Source of the DNA: Stieleria maiorica | Lineage (GTDB): Bacteria > Planctomycetota > Planctomycetia > Pirellulales > Pirellulaceae | Direction of reading: 5' to 3' | DNA length: 64,000 bases | Assembly: GCF_008035925.1 (NCBI RefSeq) | Contig: NZ_CP036264.1 | Coordinates: 457,774-521,773 of the forward strand | In this document: piece after piece, positions 33,085 through 41,445 of the stretch | How the letters are laid out: each line of letters opens with the position of its first letter | How positions within the stretch are numbered: position 1 is the stretch's first letter | Notes under the pieces: model-generated | The model's database searches: none | The model's input: only the letters and a program-made list of their open reading frames with translations | Told to the model about the DNA's origin: nothing | Translations under genes and position numbers: made by a program

Positions 33085-34743
33085 TCACTGGCCGGCGCGT
33101 AGTTTGTTGAAGTAATCCATGGCGTGCTCGCGCTCGGTGCGGGGCAGTTGTTGGTTTTCCAACGGATCACTTTCTTCGCTGAAGGAACTTTCGATCGCGC
33201 GTTTGACGTCTTCGCGGCTGATCCCTTTGCGGTTCGGCCCGTCGGCGAACCCGGAAATCACTGCCTTGCCTTTTTTGACCTGACCGCGGACTTGGGTTTC
33301 GTAGGTGTTGGTGTCGCCCTCTTCTTCCGGTCGATCGCCTTGCCCGGAGCCTTCACCGAGTCCATCGCCTTGCCCATCACCCTGGCCCATTCCCATCCCC
33401 ATGCCCTGGCATTGTTGGCAACCGCCGCCGCCACAGGAACTGCAACGCATCTGTTCTTTCGATTGCGAGAGATCGTTCATGGCGTCTTCCAGGTCCTTCA
33501 GTTCACTCATCTCTTGCTGCATATCGCCGAGTTGGTCGGCCATTGCATCGAGTGCATCGGCGGCTTGCTTGGAGTCGCCGTTTTGCATCGCCTGGGCTGC
33601 CTGGCCGAGCTTGTCAGCCATCTGCTGCATTTGCTGTGATTGTTGTTTCGATCGCTGCTGCATTTCATTGAGCTGTTGCTGCATCTTGGCGGCGTCCTGC
33701 GAACGGCCTTCGCGCTTGGCTTGCTCGATCTTTTCTTTCAACTCGTCCTGCTTGCGCTTTTGTTCGGCGATCGTTTTTTCGAGCTGGTCCTTGAGCTGTT
33801 GGACCTGATTTTTCAGCTGCTCTTTTTCTTTGTCGCTGAGTGTGCCGTCTTTCATTTTTTGGGCGAGCTTGCGCATCGCCTGCTCGGCTTTACCGAAATC
33901 GCCTTTGGCGATCGACTTGGCCGCTTCGTCGGCCGGTCCGGCTTGCAGCGAATTCATTTGCGCCATTGCTTTGCGCATCTGGTCGTTGGATCCCAATTGA
34001 TCGCGGCGTTCTTCGAGCTGCTTCTTCAGATCGTTCAGCGCGATCATCGCCTCCTTTCGATCGACGTTTTTCTTTTCGGTGATCTTGTTCAGATCCTTTT
34101 CGAGTTTTTCGAACAGGTCCTGGGCTTCTTTCAGTCCCTTGGCTTCGGCGTTGCGTTTTTGTTGCTCGATTCGCTTTTTCAATTGCAGCGACGCGCGTTT
34201 GACTTGGGCGGCCACGGCGGGATCGATTTCATCGGCGCCGCCCGAGTCCGGCGGTCCGGCCGGGTCGACCAGAATCAGAACCAGCACCAGGATGGGAGTG
34301 ATCGCCAGGGGCAGCCATCCGAGCCGGCTGGGTTGGAAGCCGAACTTTTCGGCGATCTTGATTTTGTCGGCCCGCCGATCGGCATCGCTGATCACCGCCA
34401 ATCCGAATTCCGATTCCCGGTCGGCCGCGGACATTGAAAGCGAGCTGCTGAGTCGTTCGCTGAGTCCGAAGCGTTTGTCGACTTCCAACGCCACCCGGTC
34501 TCGACTCGGGGCGGTAGCCACCGCGTAGGCCAATGCGCCGAGAACAGCGACGACGATCGACCCGACGATCCAGGCCGTGTTCCAGGTTTGCACGTCCACC
34601 TCGACTGCCCGAATGCCCGGGACGGCACAGGCGATCGTGGCGACGATCAACGCCGCAAACAGGGCGACGCAAAGCGAACGCCCGAAAATACCTAAAATCA
34701 GGCGACGGCGTGCGTTTCGAACTTGGGACTCAATTCGGTTCAT
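33085..34743 (-). CDS. Membrane-anchored coiled-coil protein with CxxC cluster
   Basis: 552 residues. There are three N-terminal hydrophobic helices (LCVALFAALIVATIACAV; AWIVGSIVVAVLGALAYAV; WLPLAITPILVLVLILV), a short soluble segment between the second and third, then a coiled coil of about 260 residues rich in Gln, Lys, Glu and Met. After it comes a DnaJ-like cysteine cluster (CSSCGGGGCQQCQGMG), a Gly/Gln/Asp-rich linker and a short C-terminal helical segment. The layout resembles the planctomycete DUF4175-like proteins. It probably crosses the inner membrane with a long filamentous domain. Function unknown; the cysteine pairs could bind zinc. Confidence 0.85.
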   Translation of the reverse strand: MNRIESQVRNARRRLILGIFGRSLCVALFAALIVATIACAVPGIRAVEVDVQTWNTAWIVGSIVVAVLGALAYAVATAPSRDRVALEVDKRFGLSERLSSSLSMSAADRESEFGLAVISDADRRADKIKIAEKFGFQPSRLGWLPLAITPILVLVLILVDPAGPPDSGGADEIDPAVAAQVKRASLQLKKRIEQQKRNAEAKGLKEAQDLFEKLEKDLNKITEKKNVDRKEAMIALNDLKKQLEERRDQLGSNDQMRKAMAQMNSLQAGPADEAAKSIAKGDFGKAEQAMRKLAQKMKDGTLSDKEKEQLKNQVQQLKDQLEKTIAEQKRKQDELKEKIEQAKREGRSQDAAKMQQQLNEMQQRSKQQSQQMQQMADKLGQAAQAMQNGDSKQAADALDAMADQLGDMQQEMSELKDLEDAMNDLSQSKEQMRCSSCGGGGCQQCQGMGMGMGQGDGQGDGLGEGSGQGDRPEEEGDTNTYETQVRGQVKKGKAVISGFADGPNRKGISREDVKRAIESSFSEESDPLENQQLPRTEREHAMDYFNKLRAGQ

Positions 34744-34849
34744 GGCGGTAGCCTTGGGTGTGTTGCGGCCTACAATGCAAGTATAGGAACCCGGGGCAGC
34801 CCGATGGCAGCGAGATTCCCCCCCGACTTACCCGTTTTTCGCAAATTTC

Positions 34850-35326
34850 ATGGCGGAAACAGCCCCCCAATCACTCCCCGTCGCCCGCGAGAACGGCCTG
34901 CCGGACCCGGCAGAGCTGCCCGGTGCCGATGTGGTGATCTATGACGGCGACTGCAAGTTTTGCATCGGGCAGGTCAAAAACCTGCGACGGCTAGATTGCT
35001 GCGGCGGGCGATTGTCGTTTCTGTCCTTGCATGATCCGCGGGTGGCGGAGCGTTACCCGGACCTGACATACGATCAGTTGATGGCACAAATGTATGTCGT
35101 CGATTCCCAGGGCCGCCGACACGGGGGCGGGGACGCGGTCCGCTACCTCAGCCGGCGGTTGCCGCTGCTATGGCCGGCCGCTCCGATCCTTCACCTCCCG
35201 GGAACCGCGAACCTGTGGCGTTGGGCGTACAACCAAGTTGCCAAGCGTCGCTACAAATTGGCGGGCAAGAAATCCGACGATGCGGGTTGCGAGAACGACG
35301 CCTGTGCTGTGCACTTCGGGGAATAG
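34850..35326 (+). CDS. DCC-family thiol oxidoreductase (DUF393)
   Basis: 158 residues. VVIYDGDCKFCIGQVKNLRRLD contains the DxxCxxC signature (D-G-D-C-K-F-C) that names the DCC family (PF04134), followed by LSFLSLHDPRVAERYP and GGGDAVRYLSRRLP, both conserved positions. The C-terminal part (WRWAYNQVAKRRYKLAGK) is also typical, and the extra Cys pair near the end (CENDACAVHF) matches a frequent variant. The protein is small and cytoplasmic, and a role in thiol-disulfide exchange is expected from the family. It is divergent from the coiled-coil protein gene. Confidence 0.92.
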   Translation: MAETAPQSLPVARENGLPDPAELPGADVVIYDGDCKFCIGQVKNLRRLDCCGGRLSFLSLHDPRVAERYPDLTYDQLMAQMYVVDSQGRRHGGGDAVRYLSRRLPLLWPAAPILHLPGTANLWRWAYNQVAKRRYKLAGKKSDDAGCENDACAVHFGE

Positions 35327-35352
35327 CGGGAAAGGCGTCTTGAGGGCTTCGT

Positions 35353-35458
35353 TGTACGACGTCCTTTCTAGGTCGTCGCGGAGAGTCGTTTACGACGACG
35401 GCCCGGAAGGGCCATCGTACCGCGATTCAGCTCGACGGCCCAGAAGGGCCATCGTACT
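35353..35458. repeat. Palindromic repeat, family C
   Basis: GTACGACGTCCTTTCTAGGT and CGTCGCG form the left side; GACGGCCCGGAAGGGCCATC plus GTAC forms the right. A second GACGGCCCAGAAGGGCCATC follows about 20 bases later, a partial duplication. Confidence 0.82.
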
Positions 35459-35490
35459 CGGAGAGCACCCGGAGTGACGATGCCGCGTTT

Positions 35491-36294
35491 TTAAGCAAAC
35501 CATTTGACGGCGTTTTGGAACATCGCCAGTCCGTCGCCGGCGGCGGGTTGTTCTTTGCGGCGCGTCCAATACGGGTGCTGTGTCGGATCGATGTGTCGCT
35601 CGGGGTGAGGCATCAGGCCGAACACGCGTCCGGTCGAATCGCAGACCCCGGCGACGTTGGCATCGGCACCGTTGGGGTTGGCCGGAAAATCCAGCGGGGT
35701 GTCTTCGACGGTGCCGTTGGTGTCGCGGGCATAGCGCAGGCACAGCCGACCGGCGTCGCGGAGTTCGCCGAGCACAGCTTGGTCGCGGGCGACAAACTTG
35801 CCTTCGGCATGGGCCATCGGCAGGTACATGTGCTGGATGTCCCTCAGAAAGACGCACTTGGATCCGTCGGTAGCCAGATCGACCCAGCGGTCCTCGAAGC
35901 GACCGTGGTTGTTCCAGGTCAACGTGGCCGGATCGTGCTCGCCGGCGGCGTCAACGTTTTCGGTCAGCACGCCCAGTCGCATCAGCACTTGCATGCCGTT
36001 GCAGATCCCCAGCACCAATCGGTCGCCCTTGCCGTGGACGAATGTGTCGACCAGATCGGCCAAGTGGTTCCTCATCCGGGTCGCAAGAATCCGGCCGGCG
36101 GCGATGTCATCCCCATAGCTGAATCCGCCGGGCAGGCAGAGGATTTGATAACGATCTTTCAGCGTCGCATTTTCGATCAGGCGATTGACGTGAACCCGCT
36201 CGGTGCTCGCGCCGGCGCGCTCGAAGGCGTATGCGGTTTCTTCGTCGCAATTGGTGCCGGGGGCACGCAACACGAGGACTCGGGGGGACGACAT
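35491..36294 (-). CDS. purQ: Phosphoribosylformylglycinamidine synthase, glutaminase subunit
   Basis: 267 residues. The start at 36294 gives MSSPRVLVLRAPGTNCDEE, the standard PurQ opening; the frame extends upstream only through repeat DNA. Class I glutamine amidotransferase motifs are PGGFSYGDDIAAGRI, the nucleophile C98 in LGICNGMQVL, and H230-x-E232 in GLMPHPERH. PurQ supplies ammonia to PurL to convert FGAR to FGAM in purine synthesis. The gene is not beside purL or purS here. The length of 267 is that of the longer PurQ subtype with an insertion around HMYLPMAHAEGKF. Confidence 0.95.
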   Translation of the reverse strand: MSSPRVLVLRAPGTNCDEETAYAFERAGASTERVHVNRLIENATLKDRYQILCLPGGFSYGDDIAAGRILATRMRNHLADLVDTFVHGKGDRLVLGICNGMQVLMRLGVLTENVDAAGEHDPATLTWNNHGRFEDRWVDLATDGSKCVFLRDIQHMYLPMAHAEGKFVARDQAVLGELRDAGRLCLRYARDTNGTVEDTPLDFPANPNGADANVAGVCDSTGRVFGLMPHPERHIDPTQHPYWTRRKEQPAAGDGLAMFQNAVKWFA

Positions 36295-36447
36295 GTCGAA
36301 AGCTTGCGAGACGGGTGGGGCGGACAAATACGGGGCCGGCAGCGGGGAACGGGGGCAGCCGGCACCTGAAAACTCTGGCCGCGAGTTTATTCCTTGCCGG
36401 CCCGCTTTCCTAGCGGACTGCATTGCTGGGCGGCGTGGAAAGGGATT

Positions 36448-36515
36448 GTACGACGTCCTTTCTAGGTCGTCGCGCAGAGCCCCACGGGCGACAGCCCGGA
36501 AGGGCTGTCGTACTT
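36448..36515. repeat. Palindromic repeat, family C
   Basis: GTACGACGTCCTTTCTAGGT plus CGTCGCG on the left, GCGACAGCCCGGAAGGGCTG plus TCGTAC on the right. The inner stem AGCCCGGAAGGGCT is nearly perfect. Confidence 0.82.
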
Positions 36516-36542
36516 GCGAAAAGCGGCGGCAACCGCTGCTGT

Positions 36543-37958
36543 CTAGCGAACCAGCACCTTGATTTGCAGCCGGCGGTGCGGGTGGTCCCAGCCGACGATG
36601 GTGCCGCGACAGCGCCACTGGTCGTGCCCGGCTTGCTCGAATTCGTCCGCCAATTCGTGGGGGATGTACAGCACCAGGGGCAGCGGCGGGTCGGTGTGGC
36701 GGGCCCAAACGGCATAGCCGTCCTTGTAGACGTGCGGGTCCTCCTCACCGCTGTAGAGCAGCCGCCGTTCGATCAGGGTGTCGATTTCGAACGTCATCCC
36801 GGTCACCGCTTCGACCAAACGATGCAGTTGGGCGTCATCATTGCGAGAGTTCCAGAGGTGGGTCGCGGTTTCGGCGAACGTGATGTCATCGACCGATGGC
36901 GACGGGGCGGGGGGCACGGCGTGGGCGGCGTCCAGAGCCAGGTGCTTTTCCGCCGGTTCGACCGCTTCGGCCGACCGGCCGTCGGGGGCGACCAACAGTT
37001 TCAGCGAGTGGGTCCAGTCGGGCCAACGCGGGATGTCGACCCGTAATTCGATCGTCCAAACCAGATCGTTGTCGCTGAGGTCGAAAGAATAGGGCACATC
37101 GCCGGGGATCGGAAAATCAAGTTGAAATTCCTTGCGGTCGCCGGCTTGCAACGTCGCGGCGCCTTCGAGTTCATGGCGATCGGTGAAGAACGTGTTGCGG
37201 TGTGTCGTGCGATTGCTGCCGCTGCCGCTGATGCAGACTTCCGTTCCGGTCAGCTCGGCACTGATCGAATTAATTGTGAAACGGCGTTTGGGTTGGAACG
37301 CCAACCGCGCCCGGACTCGACCGCCCGGTGCGACTTGGGGCGTGATCAATTCGACGTGGACGTTGCCGAGCAACCATTTCGGCAGCAGTTTTTTGGCGGC
37401 GATCAAGCCCACCAGTGGAATCAGGATGCCCGCCGCAATCAGACCTGCAAACGGATTGACGACGAAGGTGACGACCAGGAAACCCAGCCCGATCGCCATC
37501 AGGCCCAGCACCAAGATGACCAGTCCATACCCGATGCAGCCTCCCACCGCGGTGGCCGTCGGCGAGTCGGAGTGATCGGGTCCGGCGATCGGACGCATCA
37601 CGAATTCCGCGGAGGCTTTTGGATCGAAGGCCCAAGGGATCTTTGCCCGCGCGTCGATGTAGTGATCGACGTTGATGTAGTTGCCGTGATAGCTGGGCGG
37701 CCAAGCTGCGACTTCCAATTCAAATCGATACGATTCACGCTGGCCGGCACTCCATTGACCGGCAAACAGCGTGACGGTTTCGGTGGTGCCCCGGGCGACG
37801 TTGCCGCGGCCGTGGGTTCGCCACCCCGAACTGATCTCCAGTCCCTTGCAATTCACGTCGGCGTCGGCCAGCACGTGCAGCGTCCCGGTGATCTTGTCCT
37901 CGCCGACATAAACCCGATCGGGGTGATCCAATTCAATCGATAAATCGCATTTCGCCAT
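36543..37958 (-). CDS. Arrestin-like membrane protein
   Basis: 471 residues. The start at 37958 gives MAKCDLSIELDHPDRVYVGEDKITGTLHV, the opening of an arrestin/Spo0M-like beta-sandwich (a ligand-binding or scaffold fold). A transmembrane block follows at about 155-205 (CIGYGLVILVLGLMAIGLGFLVVTFVV and AGLIAAGILIPLVGLIAA). A second beta-sandwich comes next (HVELITPQVAPGGRVRARL ... LQAGDRKEFQLDFPIPGDVPYS) and a C-terminal domain of about 130 residues. So two arrestin-like halves flank the membrane segments, an arrangement I do not recognise as a named family. The gene overlaps the upstream AAA-ATPase gene by 26 bases. Confidence 0.8.
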   Translation of the reverse strand: MAKCDLSIELDHPDRVYVGEDKITGTLHVLADADVNCKGLEISSGWRTHGRGNVARGTTETVTLFAGQWSAGQRESYRFELEVAAWPPSYHGNYINVDHYIDARAKIPWAFDPKASAEFVMRPIAGPDHSDSPTATAVGGCIGYGLVILVLGLMAIGLGFLVVTFVVNPFAGLIAAGILIPLVGLIAAKKLLPKWLLGNVHVELITPQVAPGGRVRARLAFQPKRRFTINSISAELTGTEVCISGSGSNRTTHRNTFFTDRHELEGAATLQAGDRKEFQLDFPIPGDVPYSFDLSDNDLVWTIELRVDIPRWPDWTHSLKLLVAPDGRSAEAVEPAEKHLALDAAHAVPPAPSPSVDDITFAETATHLWNSRNDDAQLHRLVEAVTGMTFEIDTLIERRLLYSGEEDPHVYKDGYAVWARHTDPPLPLVLYIPHELADEFEQAGHDQWRCRGTIVGWDHPHRRLQIKVLVR

Positions 37959-38694
37959 GATGACTGACCTGAGCTTGCACGATGTCGTAAAGGTAACTTT
38001 CGATGCTCCGAACATCGGTCCCGAATCGCCGAATCAATTCCGCCACATCGTCTTCGCCGATGCGCGGGACGGGGCGATGGGGATCGCGCCGTGATGCCAT
38101 GATGCGTCGATTCAAGATTTCAGTGAGCTGCGTGACCGAGAGCGACAAACCGATCTTTTCGGTCGTCACCGTGTATCCGGCGCGGTGGAGTGCGCCGGAC
38201 AGATCGTTGTGGGTCGCTAAAACCAGCGTCACGCCGCTGGCGAGAACTTTGCGCCGGACCCGCCCGGGCAACCGCTGGGCTTCATCGATCAGCAGGGGCT
38301 CGCCGGTCGGAATCGACGGGCACGGTTGGTCCTCGGGCAAGTAAACGTAACTGGCCGATGGGAATCGCTTGCCGATGGCCAGCATGCGCGTGGTTTTGCC
38401 GCGACCGCAGTCCCCGATCAACTGGTAAGCATGCCGGGGCTGAAATGTGATCTGTCCGTCGGCATCGGATCGATGGCCGATCGCCGCGACGATCGCGTCG
38501 ACCGAAACGACGGCCAGTTCGGCGCGCTCGCTGCGCGTCAGTTCCCCGAAGGGGTTGCGAAACAGGTTGGCGCCCGGCCAGCGAGATTGGGGACGTGGCG
38601 CGAGCGATGGCGTACAATCGGGATCCATCGGCCGTTCCCGAGATGTGCATTCGTGCTCCGACGCAACGGAGGATGTTTTCGCGGGCTGAGACAT
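37933..38694 (-). CDS. AAA-type ATPase
   Basis: 253 residues from the Met at 38694. Walker A is GDCGRGKTTR and Walker B EPLLIDEAQRL, followed by VTLVLATHNDL as sensor 1 and a C-terminal helical domain with RFGTDVRSIESYLYDIVQ. The N-terminal 60 residues are Ser/Pro-rich with a conserved-looking NPFGELTRSERAELAV. It resembles small AAA_22/TniB-like ATPases that act as switches for a partner. Its last 26 bases overlap the arrestin-like gene, whose start lies within it, implying tight co-translation. The partner is therefore probably the arrestin-like protein. The substrate is unknown. Confidence 0.8.
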   Translation of the reverse strand: MSQPAKTSSVASEHECTSRERPMDPDCTPSLAPRPQSRWPGANLFRNPFGELTRSERAELAVVSVDAIVAAIGHRSDADGQITFQPRHAYQLIGDCGRGKTTRMLAIGKRFPSASYVYLPEDQPCPSIPTGEPLLIDEAQRLPGRVRRKVLASGVTLVLATHNDLSGALHRAGYTVTTEKIGLSLSVTQLTEILNRRIMASRRDPHRPVPRIGEDDVAELIRRFGTDVRSIESYLYDIVQAQVSHHGEMRFID

Positions 38695-38831
38695 TTTGCT
38701 ACTATGCCGCTGGTAAGTGGGATTGGCAAGATTGATCGGGAACGACCGATCGGTACTGCGCTGCTGAATGATTTGTAGCCCCACGGCTGTTCTGTTCCTT
38801 CTTCCATTGGATCATCTCGAAGGCGGATTTG

Positions 38832-39848
38832 ATGAGCGAAACGTTTTCCGACCCGACCGGTTCGACGGTCGTCTCCGCCCCCACGCTGTATCGGCGCAGC
38901 GGCAAGGTCTCGCCGGTCAGCCTGGTGGTCGCCGCCGCCGTGTTGATTCCTCTGGGGATCATTTTTGGTGCCATCTATTCGGCCGCCGTCGTGTATTTGC
39001 CGTTCATCAAGCTGCGTGGTCTGGTCACGTTTTTTGTCGGTGCCGGATTCGGGGTGATCGCCGGTTCCTTGTGCTACAAATTGAAGTACCGCAATTGGCT
39101 GATGGCGTTTTTGACCGTGATCGGGTTCACGGCGATCGGGTACTACAGTTCCTGGGCGGTGCATCCGGCGCTGGTGATCGGTGCCGGTGAACTCGGCGAG
39201 GACTTTGTGCCCTTGATGATTCAAGGCTTTGATCCGCTGATGATTGTCGGTTGGATGAAGGGAATCTATACCGATGGTATCTGGGCCATGGGAGCCGGCG
39301 GCGGGGGCGCGCTTTCTGGTTGGGGAGCGGTGGCAGTTTGGGTATTGGAAGCCGGATTGATCTTCGGCACCGCGTTCGTCTCCGGCATGGCCGCCTACGG
39401 CAACCGTCCGTTCTGCGAACACTGTTACCGCTGGAACGACGAGACCGAGGAACTGGCGGTGCTGCCGGTTTCGACGACCGATCCGGCATGGAACCAGGTC
39501 CGGAACGGTAACTTCGATGCGCTCAAGAAACTTCAAATCGACCATGATTCGGATGCCAGCTACGTCGAACTGAGGCTGGCGGATTGCCCGACCTGTGACG
39601 AGAGTGATTATTTGTCCGCGATCGGCATCACATTGACGGTGGACGATGGGCAGTTAAAAAAGAACGAGACCGACATCTTTCGCCATCTGAGCGTGACGCG
39701 GCAACAGCGGGATGAGATTGTGGAGTTTGCCGCGGCGATGGCCGAAGCCGTCCAGTTGATGAAGGAAGAGGAGGCGTTGAATGAGCCCTCCGGTGAAGAA
39801 GCCGAATCTTCGGTCGGCGAGGAAATCGATCCGAACGAGCCATCATGA
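38832..39848 (+). CDS. Multi-pass membrane protein with acidic C-terminal domain
   Basis: 338 residues. AAGGCGG lies about five to eight bases before the ATG at 38832. Hydrophobic helices lie at about 30-50, 58-76, 85-102 and 162-180. A soluble region follows with two CxxC pairs (FCEHCYRWND and CPTCDESDYL), 59 residues or so apart, that could bind one zinc. The C-terminus is acidic and helical (AAAMAEAVQLMKEEEALNE). No family is recognised. The stop overlaps the next gene's start (ATGA), so the pair forms a coupled operon. Divergent from the AAA gene, with 137 bases between. Confidence 0.78.
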   Translation: MSETFSDPTGSTVVSAPTLYRRSGKVSPVSLVVAAAVLIPLGIIFGAIYSAAVVYLPFIKLRGLVTFFVGAGFGVIAGSLCYKLKYRNWLMAFLTVIGFTAIGYYSSWAVHPALVIGAGELGEDFVPLMIQGFDPLMIVGWMKGIYTDGIWAMGAGGGGALSGWGAVAVWVLEAGLIFGTAFVSGMAAYGNRPFCEHCYRWNDETEELAVLPVSTTDPAWNQVRNGNFDALKKLQIDHDSDASYVELRLADCPTCDESDYLSAIGITLTVDDGQLKKNETDIFRHLSVTRQQRDEIVEFAAAMAEAVQLMKEEEALNEPSGEEAESSVGEEIDPNEPS

Positions 39849-40315
39849 TGACTGACGACGCGGCAGCACGCCACGCCGACACACCGCCACACAAAACCGT
39901 CTATGTTTCTGCCGTCGATTGGTGGATCGCGATCCTGCTGATGCTAGGACCGGTGATCTGTGTCGGCATGACGGGAATTTTGTTGCAACAAGGCCGCCAG
40001 CAAGATGCCCTGTATTGTCTGATCGCCGGGGCAGGAACGCTGTTGGTCACCGGGATGTTCACCGTCCCCTGCCGCTACACCATTTTGCCCGACACGTTGT
40101 CGATCCGCTGCGGCATCCTGTTCATGCGCGTGCCACTGAAGCAGATCAAGGCGATCGAACCGAGCGGCAGTTGGTTGAGCGGACCCGCGCTTTCCGTGCG
40201 CCGCGTCAAGATCAGCACGGCCTCGCGGTTCTACCTGGTCTCCCCGGTCGACCGCGAGCGGTTCATCGAAGAATTGACCGCGGCGGTTGAGAATTCAAGC
40301 GAAGTCATGCCGTGA
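39845..40315 (+). CDS. PH-domain-like membrane protein
   Basis: 156 residues. Two hydrophobic helices lie at about 23-44 (VDWWIAILLMLGPVICVGMTGILL) and 57-72. They precede a short beta-rich domain beginning VPCRYTILPDTLSIRCGILFMRVPLKQIKAIEPS, the pattern of bacterial PH domains (bPH_6, PF14470-like group), and ending LVSPVDRERFIEELTAA. The start overlaps the upstream gene's stop by the ATGA arrangement, although an ATG three bases later is possible. Function unknown. The CxxC membrane protein and this protein probably work together. Confidence 0.82.
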   Translation: MMTDDAAARHADTPPHKTVYVSAVDWWIAILLMLGPVICVGMTGILLQQGRQQDALYCLIAGAGTLLVTGMFTVPCRYTILPDTLSIRCGILFMRVPLKQIKAIEPSGSWLSGPALSVRRVKISTASRFYLVSPVDRERFIEELTAAVENSSEVMP

Positions 40316-40360
40316 TGGATGGTTGACTCACAGCAGCCCTCGGGCGACGAATCACGAGTG

Positions 40361-40468
40361 ACATCAGCCGATTCGCGCAAGCGTTCGGTCCCCAGTGTCG
40401 ATGGAGGCCCAGTGTCGATGGAGGCCCAGTGTCGATGGAGGCCCGTAGGCTGGCGCCAAACGGCTGAT
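40361..40468. repeat. Family A palindrome with a 17-bp triplication in its loop
   Basis: Arms start ATCAGCCGATTCGCGCAAGC and end TGGCGCCAAACGGCTGAT. In the loop, CAGTGTCGATGGAGGCC occurs three times in tandem at 40393-40443, without any substitution. Confidence 0.88.
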
Positions 40469-40483
40469 CCCAAGAGGGGTTAT

Positions 40484-40605
40484 GCCTCGTTCCCGGGCTC
40501 CGCCTGGGAACGGGAATCTCTGGAGGCTCCGCCTCCGGTTACGCGGGGTGTGTGGCGGGAGCCACAGCGGCAGTGCGTTCCAAGGCGGAGCCTTTAGAAC
40601 GAGGC
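40484..40605. repeat. Repeat, family F, bounded by inverted GCCTCGTTC
   Basis: GCCTCGTTC at the left end and GAACGAGGC at the right end are perfect inverted copies. The interior includes GGCTCCGCCTGGGAACG, GGAGGCTCCGCCTCC and GTTCCAAGGCGGAGCC. Confidence 0.85.
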
Positions 40606-40614
40606 GGCGAAGTA

Positions 40615-41445
40615 CTAGCCTGCTTTCCGAAACACGAATTCGTTGCAGCCCCAGCCGTTGCCGACGGTGGTCAAGTTGATCAGCTGTAACCGCCGGCCGA
40701 CCAGCGGCAGGATGACGTCCTCGGGCTTGGCGACCTCGAAGGGCAGCCCACCGACCCAATCGACCCAGTCATGCCATGCCGACATGCCGCGATCGGCACG
40801 CTTTCGTTTCCAATCGGAAAAGGGCAGCGGATTGCGCCCTCTGGCCAGTCGAGCCAGTGCGAATTTAAATTCGTACCACGCCGCAACGGCCGCAACCCAA
40901 ATCGGCCGCACCGCTTTCGGCAGACGATGATACGTTCGTTTGATCCACAGCCAACGTCGGCTCGCGCCGCCCTGGTCGTTGTAGATCGCGATCGCAAGTC
41001 GTCCGTCGTCGGCCACACGTGCGGCGGCCAGCTCAATCGCGCGTTGCATCTGGCCGGTGTGGTGCAGAACGCCCCAGCTGTAGACGACATCGAACCGCCC
41101 CAGGGATTCCATCAGCGTTTCATCCAACGCGGACCCTTGGCGGATTTCCCAGCGTGAGGGCGGAACTGAATCACGTTCGCGCAAACGCTCGGTGCAGGCG
41201 ACGCACTGTCGATCAAAATCGATCGAGACGACGTCGGCGCCCAAACGAGAGGCGGCCAACGAAAACAGTCCGCTGCCGCTGCCGAGGTCCAAGAAACGCC
41301 GGCCGTGCAGCGGTTTTCCGTCGCCGCCGTCTTCAAGGCACAACAGCTCCGCGAGGGAACGACAGGCTTGGTCGATGCGTTGATCGTCCAGCTGGTTTAA
41401 GAAGGAGGCCCAGTTTTCGCCGAATGCGAACCGCGCTTCACTCAT
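40615..41445 (-). CDS. Class I SAM-dependent methyltransferase
   Basis: 276 residues from the Met at 41445. Motif I is FLDLGSGSGLFSLAASRLGA, motif II is VVSIDFDRQCVACTE, and a late motif VYSWGVLHHTGQMQRAIELAAARVADDGRLAIAIYNDQGG is clearly present: the Methyltransf_11/25 type with a JmjC-unrelated WGVLHH acceptor signature. The C-terminal part (FSDWKRKRADRGMSAWHDWVDWVGGLPFE) is charged and Trp-rich. The start overlaps the stop of the MGMT gene (ATGA at 41442-41445). The substrate is unknown. Confidence 0.88.
   Translation of the reverse strand: MSEARFAFGENWASFLNQLDDQRIDQACRSLAELLCLEDGGDGKPLHGRRFLDLGSGSGLFSLAASRLGADVVSIDFDRQCVACTERLRERDSVPPSRWEIRQGSALDETLMESLGRFDVVYSWGVLHHTGQMQRAIELAAARVADDGRLAIAIYNDQGGASRRWLWIKRTYHRLPKAVRPIWVAAVAAWYEFKFALARLARGRNPLPFSDWKRKRADRGMSAWHDWVDWVGGLPFEVAKPEDVILPLVGRRLQLINLTTVGNGWGCNEFVFRKAG

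Larger units (their letters stand above)
40316..40614. other. Intergenic region filled by repeats
   Basis: About 300 bases between convergent genes. The content is a family A palindrome (40361-40468) with an internal 17-bp triplication, followed by a complete family F element (40484-40605). Confidence 0.8.

Noticed and set aside
32910-33170. N-terminal extension of HemW
   Set aside because: The extra residues are translations of the three 45-bp DNA repeats and run into the neighbouring gene's stop region; HemW homologues begin near residue 88 of that frame.
36295-36708. N-terminal extension of PurQ
   Set aside because: It runs through a family C palindrome and into the next gene. PurQ homologues begin at MSSPRV.
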